The notes beneath the pieces were generated by a model that worked only from the letters and a program-made list of their open reading frames with translations, was not told the origin of the DNA and did not search any database. From contig CAZCUD010000003.1 in the NCBI GenBank assembly GCA_964501785.1, positions 248,001-312,000 on the forward strand: a DNA stretch of 64,000 nucleotides, given 5' to 3'. Source of the DNA: DATBSK01 sp964501785 (GTDB taxonomy: Bacteria; Actinomycetota; Acidimicrobiia; IMCC26256; PALSA-555). The number at the start of each line of letters is the position of its first letter. The stretch's first letter is position 1. Position numbers and translations under genes: made by a program. Positions 1 to 7,942 of this stretch are shown here, in pieces.

Positions 1-1
1 G

Positions 2-2113
2 ATGATCGGGGACCTTCGCCGCGAGCCCCGGGTCGACGGCTACGCGCTGCGCGGGATCGACGAGGAGGGTCTGCGCTCGTTGCTGACCGCCGCCGGTGGC
101 GCGGAGCTCGACGACATGGGGCGGCAGTTCGCCTCGACGCTCGAGCGCGAGACCGAAGGCAACCCGTTCTTCGTCGGCGAGGTGCTGCGTCACCTCATCG
201 AGACCAACGTCATCGTGCAGGAGGACGGGCGCTGGCGGGGCGCTGTGTCGAGCATCGACGAGGTCGGCATCCCCGAGGGAGTGCGCGACGTCGTCGGACG
301 ACGGCTGTCCCGGCTGGATGATGATGCGAACACGACGCTGCGCACCGCCGCCGTCGTCGGACGCGAGTTCTCGATCGAAGTCGTCGCCGAGGTGATGGAG
401 CGCCGCGATGACGACGTGCTGCGCGATGTGGAAGCCGCGATCGACGCATCCCTCGTCAACGAGGTGATGGGAACGCCCGGGCGCATGTCGTTCTCGCATG
501 CACTGGTGCAGTCGACGCTGCTCGACGAGCTGAGCACCACGCGGCGCGTGCGGCTCCACGCGGCGATCGGCGAGGCGCTCGAACGGCGAGGGGCATCGGC
601 CGCCGAGCTCGCACACCACTTCGCCGAGGGTGCGACCGTCGGCGTCGCGGACAAGGCGCTGCAGTACGCGAGGCGGGCGGCCGAGGAGGCGGTCGAGCGG
701 CTGGCCTACGAGGAGCAGGTCGCGTTCTGCACGCTCGCGCTCGAGGCGATCGACGCGCTCGGCCCGGGCGACGACGCCGATCGAGCACGCGCGGAGGTCC
801 TGATCGAGCGAGCGGTCACTCGACATCAGCTCCGCGATCAGGACGGCGGGCGCGCCGATGCTCTCGCGGCCGCGGAGATCGGTCGGCGGATCGCGGCACC
901 GAACCTGATCGCGGGGGCCGGCGTCGGGTACATGGGAGGCCAGGGGCACTGGGCGCAGCCGTCGGACCCGGTCGCCGTCGGGCTGATGCGTGAAGGCCTC
1001 GAGCACTCCGCCCCCATGCAGGAGCGGGAGCGAGCAGTCACCCTCGCGTATCTGGCCGAGGCACTCGTCCTCGTCCCGGGTGACGAAGCGCTCACCGTCG
1101 CCGAAGAGGCCGAGCTCCTCGCTCGATCGTGTGGCGATGACGAAGCGCTCACGATCGCGCTCAACGCGCAGGGATGGGCGCTGCGATCACGTGGTCGCAG
1201 CGCCGATGTGTGCCGCGTGTGCGAGGCCTCCATCGAAGCGGCGGAGCGGACCGGTCGACTCGACTGGCAGTGGGGATCGCGCTTCGTGCTCGCGGAAGGG
1301 CTCCTCGAGCTCGGCGACGTCGAACGGGCGACGGCGGAGATGGCGGCGGCCTACGCCGTGCCGAGCGCGATCCAGGGGTGGGGTCCGGTGGCGCTGGCCG
1401 TCACGCTCGCGCTCGCCGAAGCCCGCTTCGAGGGCATCGACGAGCTGATCGAGGAGGCAGCCGCACTCGGCGCACCGCTAGGCGACACCAACGAGACGAT
1501 CCGCGCCGGGCACCACAGCGTTGCGGCCCTCTACCGAGGACGCGTCGACGACGCGCTGCTGTGGGCCGAAGCGAACCGCCAGACCTTGATGGGGCTGGCC
1601 ACCGGCTTCCATCCGTATGCCCTGGCCGAAGTGGGCGAGGTCGCGGCCGCAGTGGCCGCGCATGCCGAGTGGGCGCGCGACGTCCGGCCGCACGCACCGC
1701 AGGTGCTCCGGCACTGGATGCTCCACTACGAGGCGGTCGTTGCGCTGCGGTGTGACGCCCGCGACCTGGCGCAGCGCCTCGCCGACGAGCTCGAGCCCTT
1801 CCGAGGGACCTTCATCGGTGGCTCGACACTGATGTTCGGCGCGACCGAAGGCACGATGGCGCTGGTCGCGATCGTCGACCAGCGCTTCGACGAAGCGATC
1901 CCCCTCGCCGAGCACGCGATCGCCGAGGCCGATCGGCGGGGCTGGCGGACGCTGTCGACCGAGTACCGGATCGCGCTCGCCCGCGCGTTCCTCGGACGAG
2001 GAGCGTCCGGCGACGCGGACCGAGCCGCGGCCACCCTTCGGGACGCCATCGAGACCGCCGACGCCTGCGGCCTCGTCCTCATGGCCGAGGAGGCTCGCGA
2101 CCTCCTGGCCTGA
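2..2113 (+). CDS. AAA-ATPase/TPR regulatory protein, 3' part (cut by window edge)
   Basis: The C-terminal 703 residues of a large regulator are visible; the ATP-binding part lies outside the window. Residues about 40-60 contain ETEGNPFFVGEVLRHL, typical of the end of an AAA_16 ATPase module as found in LuxR/MalT-like regulators and in class III adenylate cyclases with an AAA-TPR tail. The rest is almost wholly alpha-helical and Ala/Glu-rich, fitting tetratricopeptide-like repeats. The protein ends without a LuxR helix-turn-helix, which favours a cyclase-type or signalling ATPase over a LuxR regulator, though the missing N-terminus could decide this. The ATG at base 2 is probably an internal methionine. 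A palindromic terminator candidate follows the stop. Confidence 0.7.
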   Translation: MIGDLRREPRVDGYALRGIDEEGLRSLLTAAGGAELDDMGRQFASTLERETEGNPFFVGEVLRHLIETNVIVQEDGRWRGAVSSIDEVGIPEGVRDVVGRRLSRLDDDANTTLRTAAVVGREFSIEVVAEVMERRDDDVLRDVEAAIDASLVNEVMGTPGRMSFSHALVQSTLLDELSTTRRVRLHAAIGEALERRGASAAELAHHFAEGATVGVADKALQYARRAAEEAVERLAYEEQVAFCTLALEAIDALGPGDDADRARAEVLIERAVTRHQLRDQDGGRADALAAAEIGRRIAAPNLIAGAGVGYMGGQGHWAQPSDPVAVGLMREGLEHSAPMQERERAVTLAYLAEALVLVPGDEALTVAEEAELLARSCGDDEALTIALNAQGWALRSRGRSADVCRVCEASIEAAERTGRLDWQWGSRFVLAEGLLELGDVERATAEMAAAYAVPSAIQGWGPVALAVTLALAEARFEGIDELIEEAAALGAPLGDTNETIRAGHHSVAALYRGRVDDALLWAEANRQTLMGLATGFHPYALAEVGEVAAAVAAHAEWARDVRPHAPQVLRHWMLHYEAVVALRCDARDLAQRLADELEPFRGTFIGGSTLMFGATEGTMALVAIVDQRFDEAIPLAEHAIAEADRRGWRTLSTEYRIALARAFLGRGASGDADRAAATLRDAIETADACGLVLMAEEARDLLA

Positions 2114-2125
2114 GACTGCCCACGT

Positions 2126-2188
2126 CTGCAGTTCTCGGCACGCTGACGCGGGGATGGGCCGCATCAACGTGCCCAGAAACCCCTGCAG
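2126..2188. terminator. Palindromic intergenic element, delta family copy 1
   Basis: A long imperfect hairpin lies between two convergent genes. The left arm GTTCTCGGCACGCTGACGCG pairs with a right arm ending GCCCAGAAAC, enclosed by CTGCAG on both sides. The core left arm is nearly identical to the palindrome at 6270-6318. Position and symmetry suggest a bidirectional terminator; no clear U-tract is present. Confidence 0.6.
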
Positions 2189-2206
2189 TCGTGACAGGTC
2201 CAGGTG

Positions 2207-2872
2207 TCAGACCCGGGCGCGGTCCTCCATCGCCTGGCGGTCGAGGATGCGGTAGTGGTTGCGGCCGTCGAGGGCCAGCCAGTCGAGGCGCACGAAGAGC
2301 GAGATCGCCTTGTTCACCCGCTCGCGGGACGCGCCCACCATCGACGCCAGCTCCTCCTGGGTGACCGGCAGCGTGAACGAGTCGGCGTCGCCGGCGAGCT
2401 CCAGCAGGCGCTTCGCCGTGCGGGCGGGCACGTCGAGGAAGACCGCGTCGGCGAGGGCCTCGTCGGTCGCGCGCAAGCGGTCGACGAGCAGACGGACGAT
2501 GACCCACAGCAGCTCGGGCCGGGCGCGCAGCAGGGCCCGCACCGGCTCGTACGACAGCTCGACGACCTTGGTGTCGATCAGCGCACGCACGTCGGCCGAG
2601 CGGGGCGCGTCGTCGAACAGGGGCAGCTCGCCGAACAGCGCGCCGTCCTCGAGCACCGCGATCACGGTCTCGCGTCCGTCGCCGGCCTGCTGCGCGATCG
2701 CGACGCGACCCTCCTGCACGACGAACAGCGACGACGACGGGTCGCCCTGGCGGAAGAGGAGCTCGTTGCGCTCGAGCTCGCGCACGACCGCGTGGTTCCC
2801 GAGCTCGGTGAGCGCGTCCTCGGGGAGCGCCGCGAAGAGCTCGGTGGCGTCGAGCAGCCGACGTGCCGGCAC
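2207..2872 (-). CDS. Crp/Fnr-family transcriptional regulator
   Basis: This is a cyclic-nucleotide-responsive DNA-binding protein of about 221 residues. The N-terminal cNMP-binding barrel contains FGELPLFDDAPRSADV, retaining the Arg-Ser pair that contacts cAMP phosphate in E. coli CRP. A long dimerisation helix (RPELLWVIVRLLVDRLRATD) precedes a winged helix whose recognition part is TQEELASMVGASRERVNKA. The whole chain resembles mycobacterial Crp/Cmr proteins. The start is taken at the GTG giving VPARRLLDATELF; an upstream ATG at 2929 in the same frame would add 19 residues of low-complexity sequence and is less likely. It is divergent from carD, so the roughly 160-bp gap should hold both promoters. 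Confidence 0.85.
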   Translation of the reverse strand: MPARRLLDATELFAALPEDALTELGNHAVVRELERNELLFRQGDPSSSLFVVQEGRVAIAQQAGDGRETVIAVLEDGALFGELPLFDDAPRSADVRALIDTKVVELSYEPVRALLRARPELLWVIVRLLVDRLRATDEALADAVFLDVPARTAKRLLELAGDADSFTLPVTQEELASMVGASRERVNKAISLFVRLDWLALDGRNHYRILDRQAMEDRARV

Positions 2873-2970
2873 GGGCGGACCCCCTTCTCCCTCGGCCGTG
2901 GCGCAGCGTAGCGGCGCGTGCGCGAGCACGGGTCGGGCGCAGGCGTCGAAGGAGCGCAGGGGGCCTCTGG

Positions 2971-2976
2971 TATCAT
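2971..2976 (+). promoter_or_regulatory. Candidate -10 box for carD
   Basis: TATCAT is the best match to an actinobacterial -10 element between the Crp-like gene and carD, giving a leader of about 50 bases. No convincing -35 is visible. Confidence 0.4.
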
Positions 2977-3034
2977 GGAGTCCTTCCCCTCCCGCTCCGG
3001 GAACGTTCGTCCGCTCTTTGCCTCGAGGTCAGCC

Positions 3035-3631
3035 ATGCCCTTCGCCGTCGGTGACAAGGTCGTCTACCCGCACCATGGTGCGGCGATCATCGAAGGCAAG
3101 GAGAAGCGACCGTTCGACGGCAAGAAGACCGACTACTTCGTACTGCGCATCACCTACGGCGACCTCAAGGTGTCCATCCCGGTCGAGAAGGCCGAGGAGA
3201 TCGGGCTGCGCGACGTCATCAACGACGAAGAGGTCGAGGAGGTGTTCGCCGTCCTTCGCAAGAAGGAGGCGCGCATGCCCACCAACTGGTCGCGGCGCTT
3301 CAAGAACCACGTCGAGAAGCTCAAGAGCGGCGACATCTACCAGGTCGCCGAGGTCGTGCGGAACCTGTCGCTGCGCGAGGCCGACAAGGGCCTCTCCGCC
3401 GGTGAGAAGCGGATGCTCGCCCGAGCCCGCCAGATCCTGGTGTCCGAGCTGACGTTCGCGCTCAACGTCGAGGAAGAGGTCGCCGAGGAGCGCCTCGACG
3501 ACGTGCTCGCCGGTCGTGACGTGCCGGTGAAGAAGACCAAGCCGAAGAAGGCCGCACCGAAGAAGACGGCCAAGAAGGCCACGCCGGCCAAGAAGGCGCC
3601 GGCCAAGGCTGCCGCGGCCAAGAAGAAGTAG
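3035..3631 (+). CDS. carD: CarD-family RNA polymerase-binding transcription factor with lysine-rich tail
   Basis: CarD binds the RNA polymerase beta subunit and stabilises open complexes at housekeeping promoters. Residues 1-160 match mycobacterial CarD along the length: the Tudor-like N-terminal domain with VGDKVVYPHHGAA, then the helical DNA-binding part with MPTNWSRRFK (including the Trp that wedges into the promoter bubble) and GLSAGEKRMLARARQIL. Unusually, residues 164-198 form an extra tail made only of Lys, Ala, Pro, Thr and Val, with about 15 lysines, like the tails of histone H1 or mycobacterial HupB. The usual protein ends near residue 162. The start ATG was chosen because it begins exactly at the conserved domain. 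ispD follows after 34 bases. Confidence 0.95.
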   Translation: MPFAVGDKVVYPHHGAAIIEGKEKRPFDGKKTDYFVLRITYGDLKVSIPVEKAEEIGLRDVINDEEVEEVFAVLRKKEARMPTNWSRRFKNHVEKLKSGDIYQVAEVVRNLSLREADKGLSAGEKRMLARARQILVSELTFALNVEEEVAEERLDDVLAGRDVPVKKTKPKKAAPKKTAKKATPAKKAPAKAAAAKKK

Positions 3632-3665
3632 CGGCTCGCTCGGCCGAGGCGAGGCGCGTCCGTCC

Positions 3666-4349
3666 ATGCCCGCCTTCGCCCCCCGCACCGCCGCCATCGT
3701 CGTCGCCGCGGGGCGCGGTGAGCGCTTCGGCGCCCCCAAGCAGTTCCTGACCGCAGGGGGCGCGCGCCTCGTCGACCACGCGGTCGCGGCCGCCGGCGCC
3801 GCTTGCGACGAGGTCGTCGTGGTGCTGCCCGCCGACCGCGAGTGGGACGGCGCGCCGGTCGCGGCGGCCGTGCCCGGAGGTGCGACCCGCTCCGAGTCGG
3901 TGCGCGCCGGGCTGGCCGCGATCGACGAAGCGGCCGAAGTCGTGGTGGTGCACGACGCGGCCCGCGCCCTCGCGACGCCCGGGCTCTTCGAGCTCGTGAT
4001 CGACACCGTCCGAGCCGGGGCCGACGCCGCGGTGCCCGCGGTCACGATCCCCGACACGGTGAAGCGCGTCGACGGCGATCGGGTCGTGGAGACGATCGAC
4101 CGTGACGGGCTCGTCGCGGTGCAGACGCCGCAGGCGTTCCGCGCCGACGCGCTGCGCGCCGCACACGAGTCCGGCGGTGACGCCACCGACGACGCCGGGT
4201 TGGTCGAGGCGGGGGGGGGCTTGGTCGTGGTCGTGGCGGGCGATCCGCGCAACGTGAAGGTGACGACCGTCGCCGACCTCGCCGTCGTCGAGGCGCTGCT
4301 CGAGGTGTCGGACGGCGGATCCGTCCACGACGCGGGGGCGATGCCGTGA
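3666..4349 (+). CDS. ispD: 2-C-methyl-D-erythritol 4-phosphate cytidylyltransferase
   Basis: IspD transfers CMP from CTP to methylerythritol phosphate in the non-mevalonate isoprenoid pathway. The 227-residue protein has the CTP-binding loop AAGRGERFGAPKQF near residue 15, GATRSESVRAGL, the metal and CMP site VHDAARAL, VQTPQAFR, and the C-terminal GDPRNVKVT. Its stop overlaps the start of ispF by four bases (GTGA), so the two consecutive-pathway enzymes are probably translationally coupled downstream of carD, the common actinobacterial order. Confidence 0.95.
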   Translation: MPAFAPRTAAIVVAAGRGERFGAPKQFLTAGGARLVDHAVAAAGAACDEVVVVLPADREWDGAPVAAAVPGGATRSESVRAGLAAIDEAAEVVVVHDAARALATPGLFELVIDTVRAGADAAVPAVTIPDTVKRVDGDRVVETIDRDGLVAVQTPQAFRADALRAAHESGGDATDDAGLVEAGGGLVVVVAGDPRNVKVTTVADLAVVEALLEVSDGGSVHDAGAMP

Positions 4350-4828
4350 GCATGCGGGTCGGGCTCGGCTTCGACGTGCATCCGTTCGCCGATGCCGGCG
4401 ACGAACGAGCGCTCGTGCTCGGCGGGGTGACGATCGACGGCGCGCCGGGGCTCGCGGGGCACTCCGATGCCGACGTCGTCGCGCACGCGGTGTCCGATGC
4501 GCTGCTCGGGGCCGCGGGCCTGCCCGATCTCGGTGCGCTGTTCTCCGCGTCCGACGACCGCTACCGCGGCGCGTTCTCGATGGACCTGCTGTGCGACGTC
4601 GTCGACCGCGTGCGCGTCGCCGGGTGGGCGGCGGTCAACGTCGATGTGGTCGTGGCCGCCGAGCAGCCGAGGCTCGCACCGCACCTCGAGGCGATGCGGT
4701 CGAACCTCACCGGAGTGGTCGGCGCACCGGTCTCGGTGAAGCCCAAGCACGCCGAAGGCGTCGGCGCCGTCGGTCGCGGCGAGGGGATCGCCGCCTGGGC
4801 CGTCGCCCTGCTCGAATCGACCGGCTGA
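4346..4828 (+). CDS. ispF: 2-C-methyl-D-erythritol 2,4-cyclodiphosphate synthase
   Basis: IspF cyclises CDP-methylerythritol 2-phosphate, releasing CMP. The 160-residue chain has the normal length. The metal-binding residues of the trimer active site are visible in GFDVHPF (Asp and His) and GHSDADVVAHAVSDAL (His). The CMP pocket GRGEGIAAWAVALL is conserved, while the preceding segment KPKHAEGVGAV differs from the usual KATTTEGLGF. GTG at 4346 overlaps the ispD stop; an ATG two codons later is an alternative start. Confidence 0.92.
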   Translation: MSMRVGLGFDVHPFADAGDERALVLGGVTIDGAPGLAGHSDADVVAHAVSDALLGAAGLPDLGALFSASDDRYRGAFSMDLLCDVVDRVRVAGWAAVNVDVVVAAEQPRLAPHLEAMRSNLTGVVGAPVSVKPKHAEGVGAVGRGEGIAAWAVALLESTG

Positions 4829-4845
4829 CGACGCGAACCGCCACG

Positions 4846-4851
4846 TAGCCT
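4846..4851 (+). promoter_or_regulatory. Leaderless -10 box for cysS
   Basis: TAGCCT ends six bases before the cysS ATG, so transcription would begin at or next to the start codon. No ribosome-binding site is visible in the remaining six bases. Confidence 0.5.
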
Positions 4852-4857
4852 GATCCG

Positions 4858-6246
4858 ATGGCGGTGCGCGTCCACGACACCTTGCAGGGCGGGCTCGTCG
4901 AGCTCGAGCCCCGCGAACCGGGGCGCATCGCCATGTACGTGTGCGGGCCGACCGTCTACGACGTCCCCCACGTCGGTCACGGTCGTACCGGGGTCGTCTT
5001 CGACGTCGTGCGCCGCTACCTCGCCTGGCGCGGCTTCGACGTCACGTTCGCCACCAACGTCACCGACGTCGAGGACAAGATCATCGCCCGCGCGGCCGAG
5101 ACCGGCTCCACCGAGCCCGAGGTCGCGAAGGAGTTCGAGGCCGCGTACTGGCACGAGCTCGACCGGCTCAACGTGCTCCGACCCGACGTCATGCCCCGCG
5201 CCACCGAGTACATCGGGCCGATGCTCGAGCTGGTCGGCGAGCTGGTCGACCAGGGCCACGCGTACGTCGTCGACGGCCAGGGCGTCTACTTCGACGTGCT
5301 GTCGTACCCGGACTACGGTGAGCTGCCGCACCGCACGCTCGAGCAGCTGCTCGAGTCGGCCGGGGCCCGGGTCGAGGTCGACGAGGCCAAGCGCAACCCG
5401 GTCGACTTCGCGCTCTGGAAGGCGGCCAAGCCCGGTGAGCCGTCGTGGGACTCGCCGTGGGGCCCAGGGCGTCCCGGCTGGCACATCGAGTGCTCGGCGA
5501 TGTCGTTGCGCGAGCTGGGCGAGGGCTTCGACCTGCACGGCGCGGGCAACGACCTGGTGTTCCCCCACAACGAGAACGAGCGCGCGCAGGCCGAGGCCGC
5601 CGGTCACCGGTTCGCCCGCCACTGGATCCACTCGGGGATGGTCGAGATCGGCGGCGAGAAGATGTCGAAGTCGCTCGACAACTTCGTGACGCTCGCCGAT
5701 GCGCTCGACGCGCACGACCCACGGGCGTTCCGGCTCGCCGTGCTCCAGGTGCACTACCGCAAGGCCATGGACCTCGGTGACGACGAGCTGCGAGCGGCTG
5801 CGAGCGGGGTGGCGCGCCTCGACTCGCTCGTCCGGCGCGCGACGGCGGCCGGGGTGGGCTGGCAGTCCGCGACCCCCGATCCCGAGGTGGTCGCTCGGTT
5901 CCGGGCCGCCATGGACGACGACTTCGCGACGCCGGCCGCGGTCGCGGTGGGCATCTTCGACCCCGCCGCCGCGGCCAACCAGGCGGTCGACGCCGGCGAC
6001 CTCGACCGCGCCGCCGTCCTCGTTGCCACGGTCGTCGAGCTGGCCGGTGCCCTGGGCCTCGAGGTCGGCGCCGCGCCCGCCGGGTCGGGCGAGCACGACG
6101 CCGAGATCGATCAGCTCGTGCGCGAGCGCGACGCCGCTCGCGCCGCGAAGGACTTCGCTGCCGCCGACCGCCTGCGCGACGAGCTCACCGAGCGCGGGGT
6201 CGTCCTCGAAGACACGCCCACCGGCACGGTCTGGCACCGGACATGA
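4858..6246 (+). CDS. cysS: Cysteinyl-tRNA synthetase
   Basis: This class I synthetase charges tRNA-Cys. The 462-residue protein carries the zinc-site cysteine in MYVCGPTVYD, the HIGH-equivalent PHVGHGRT, the second zinc ligand region WHIECSAM with HNENERAQ, and the KMSKS loop GEKMSKSLDN near residue 265. The helical C-terminal domain ends with a DALR-type anticodon region (AADRLRDELTERGV). It is not MshC: the length and the C-terminal anticodon region fit CysS. It lies between ispF and rlmB, a conserved actinobacterial neighbourhood. Confidence 0.95.
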   Translation: MAVRVHDTLQGGLVELEPREPGRIAMYVCGPTVYDVPHVGHGRTGVVFDVVRRYLAWRGFDVTFATNVTDVEDKIIARAAETGSTEPEVAKEFEAAYWHELDRLNVLRPDVMPRATEYIGPMLELVGELVDQGHAYVVDGQGVYFDVLSYPDYGELPHRTLEQLLESAGARVEVDEAKRNPVDFALWKAAKPGEPSWDSPWGPGRPGWHIECSAMSLRELGEGFDLHGAGNDLVFPHNENERAQAEAAGHRFARHWIHSGMVEIGGEKMSKSLDNFVTLADALDAHDPRAFRLAVLQVHYRKAMDLGDDELRAAASGVARLDSLVRRATAAGVGWQSATPDPEVVARFRAAMDDDFATPAAVAVGIFDPAAAANQAVDAGDLDRAAVLVATVVELAGALGLEVGAAPAGSGEHDAEIDQLVRERDAARAAKDFAAADRLRDELTERGVVLEDTPTGTVWHRT

Positions 6247-6269
6247 CCGGAGCACCGCCCCCGTCGGTC

Positions 6270-6318
6270 GTTCTCGGCACGTTCACGCGGGCTCTGGCTG
6301 TCTGAACGTGCCGAAAAC
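6270..6318. terminator. Palindromic element, delta family copy 2, overlapping rlmB start
   Basis: GTTCTCGGCACGTTCA pairs with TGAACGTGCCGAAAAC across a loop of roughly 17 bases. The left arm is almost identical to that of the element at 2131-2150. It lies 23 bases past the cysS stop. Its right arm contains the GTG proposed as the rlmB start (6308), so as RNA the fold would bury that start codon. Confidence 0.6.
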
Positions 6319-7045
6319 CCTGGGTGGTGACGTCGTTCCCGGTGTGCGGGCCGTGCGCGAGCTGCTGGTCGCCCGTTCGCGGACCATCCGCAAGGTGCTG
6401 ATCGACCGGGAGCGCACCGACGATCCGGAGCTCCTCGACCTCGCCACCGACGCGGGAGTCCGCGTGGAGCTCGTGGACGGTCATCGCATCGATCGCGAGG
6501 CGCGCATCGACACCCACCAGGGCGTCGTCGCCATCGCGGCGAACGTCCGCGACGTGCCGCTCGACGATCTCGCGGGCCGATCCGACGCGTTCCTCGTCGC
6601 GCTCGACGGCGTCACCGATCCTCGGAACCTCGGCGCGGTGCTCCGCACCGCCGAGGTCGCGGGCGCGACGGGTGCGGTCCTCGCCCGTCACCGCGGCGCC
6701 CTCCTTGGGCCGGCCGCGGTGAAGGCCGCGGCAGGCGCCGTCGAGCACCTGCCGATCGCGCTCGTCAGCGGGGTGCCCAGCGCCATCGAGCAGGTGGCGC
6801 GCGCGGGCGTGTGGTCGGTCGGCCTCGATGCGGGCGGCGACACACCGGTTCGCGAGCTCTCCGTGGCCGATGCACCGGTCATGCTCGTGCTCGGCGCCGA
6901 GGGGCGCGGGCTCTCTCGTCTCGCGCGCGAGCGATGCGACGTGCTCGCGTCCATCCCGATGCACGGCCACCTCGAGTCGCTCAACGTGTCCGCGGCCGCG
7001 GCGGTCGCGTGCTTCGAGATCGCCGCGCGCCGTACCGGTCGGTAG
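6308..7045 (+). CDS. rlmB: SpoU/TrmH-family 2'-O-ribose RNA methyltransferase (RlmB-like)
   Basis: This enzyme would methylate a ribose 2'-OH in 23S rRNA (the G2251 class) using SAM. The start GTG gives 245 residues, close to E. coli RlmB. The N-terminal substrate domain begins PGVRAVRELL. The trefoil-knot SPOUT domain shows DGVTDPRNLGAVLRTAEVAG (motif 1), LVLGAEGRGLSRLARERCD (motif 2) and MHGHLESLNVSAAAAVACFE (motif 3), with the catalytic Arg and Asn-Leu-Gly segment intact. The only in-frame ATG or GTG starts near the domain boundary lie inside the preceding palindrome, so initiation may be structure-controlled or use a second promoter. The TAG stop overlaps the likely -10 box of the following tRNA gene. 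Confidence 0.85.
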   Translation: MPKTLGGDVVPGVRAVRELLVARSRTIRKVLIDRERTDDPELLDLATDAGVRVELVDGHRIDREARIDTHQGVVAIAANVRDVPLDDLAGRSDAFLVALDGVTDPRNLGAVLRTAEVAGATGAVLARHRGALLGPAAVKAAAGAVEHLPIALVSGVPSAIEQVARAGVWSVGLDAGGDTPVRELSVADAPVMLVLGAEGRGLSRLARERCDVLASIPMHGHLESLNVSAAAAVACFEIAARRTGR

Positions 7046-7048
7046 CCT
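7043..7048 (+). promoter_or_regulatory. Candidate -10 box for tRNA-Thr
   Basis: TAGCCT starts at the rlmB stop codon and ends nine bases before the mature 5' end of the tRNA. Confidence 0.4.
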
Positions 7049-7057
7049 GGGAACTCG

Positions 7058-7134
7058 GCCGGGTTAGCTCAGGTGGTCAGAGCGCCGCTCTTGTAAAGCG
7101 GATGTCGTCGGTTCGAATCCGACACCCGGCTCCA
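7058..7134 (+). tRNA. tRNA-Thr (anticodon TGT)
   Basis: A complete cloverleaf is visible. The acceptor stem GCCGGGT pairs with ACCCGGC, followed by the discriminator T and an encoded CCA. The D-arm contains TTAGCTCAGGTGGTCAGAGC. The anticodon stem-loop CGCTCTTGTAAAGCG has TGT at the anticodon, reading ACA threonine codons. The T-arm is GTCGGTTCGAATCCGAC. Confidence 0.96.
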
Positions 7135-7193
7135 TCCGTCGACCGTTGGAAATCCGCGGTTTCGCAGCACCGCGCGGCAATACTCGTCCGCCG

Positions 7194-7451
7194 ATGGCCT
7201 TCTCGGCGCGTGATCGCGCCATCCTCGACTTCGAGCGCTCCTGGTGGCATCTGCCCGGCCCGAAAGAGGCGCAGATCCGCGCGCGCCTCGACATGTCGAG
7301 CACCCGGTACTATCGACGTCTCGGTGAGCTCATCGACTCACCGGAAGCTCTCCTGTACGACCCACTCACTGTGAAGCGCCTACGCCGCTATCGCGACGAC
7401 CGCCGCCGGGCCCGCTACGAGGGTCAGCGCGCTGACCCGGGGTCCCGGTGA
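7194..7451 (+). CDS. DUF3263 small protein
   Basis: This 85-residue basic protein has the features of the actinobacterial DUF3263 family: SARDRAILDFERSWWH, then DMSSTRYYRRLGELIDSPEAL and a basic tail KRLRRYRDDRRRARYEG. The family is thought to be DNA-binding (a compact helix-turn-helix-like fold), but its target is unknown. The ATG was selected because the family motif begins just after it; an upstream in-frame ATG at 7146 overlaps the tRNA spacer and adds unrelated sequence. Its stop overlaps the next start by four bases, a pairing seen in many actinomycetes. Confidence 0.8.
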   Translation: MAFSARDRAILDFERSWWHLPGPKEAQIRARLDMSSTRYYRRLGELIDSPEALLYDPLTVKRLRRYRDDRRRARYEGQRADPGSR

Positions 7452-7942
7452 CCGCGCTCGTCCTCGTGCCGCGCCGCCGCACCACCGCCGATCTCGTCCT
7501 GCGGACGGCCGCGCGTGGCGCGGTGCTCATCGGCGTGGCGGTCGTGCTCGGCATCATCCTGCTGCAGGTCGTCGACAAGGGCGGTGGCGGCGGCGGTGTC
7601 ACCACGCCGGTCGACGAGCCCACCAACGAGTCGACGACGAGCACCACCGGCGCCGACGGTCGCCAGCCGGCCGACGTGCGCGTCCTGGTGCTCAACGGTT
7701 CCGGCATCGCCAACGCGGCAGGCACGAAGGCCAACGAGCTCCGCGGTCTCGGCTACACGATCGCCGGCACCGGCAACTCCGAGGCGCGCACCGGCTCGGG
7801 CGTCGCGTGCATCTCGGGCTTCGAGGAGGAGGCCGACGCGCTCGCGCGCACGCTCGGCGCCGGGTATTCGGTCGAGACGTATCCCGAGCCTCCGCCCGAA
7901 GGCGCGGAGAACGCCGATTGCATCGTGATCCTGGGCTCGTAA
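7448..7942 (+). CDS. Membrane-anchored LytR C-terminal domain protein
   Basis: The 164-residue protein has a short basic cytoplasmic start, one transmembrane helix (about residues 20-42, GAVLIGVAVVLGIILLQVV), a Gly run and a Ser/Thr-rich linker, then a LytR_C domain starting VRVLVLNGSGIANAAG. LytR_C domains accompany envelope polymer transferases, but this protein lacks the LytR-CpsA-Psr catalytic domain, so a periplasmic binding or accessory role is more likely than catalysis. Two cysteines (ACIS and ADCIV) may form a disulfide. Confidence 0.8.
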   Translation: MTALVLVPRRRTTADLVLRTAARGAVLIGVAVVLGIILLQVVDKGGGGGGVTTPVDEPTNESTTSTTGADGRQPADVRVLVLNGSGIANAAGTKANELRGLGYTIAGTGNSEARTGSGVACISGFEEEADALARTLGAGYSVETYPEPPPEGAENADCIVILGS

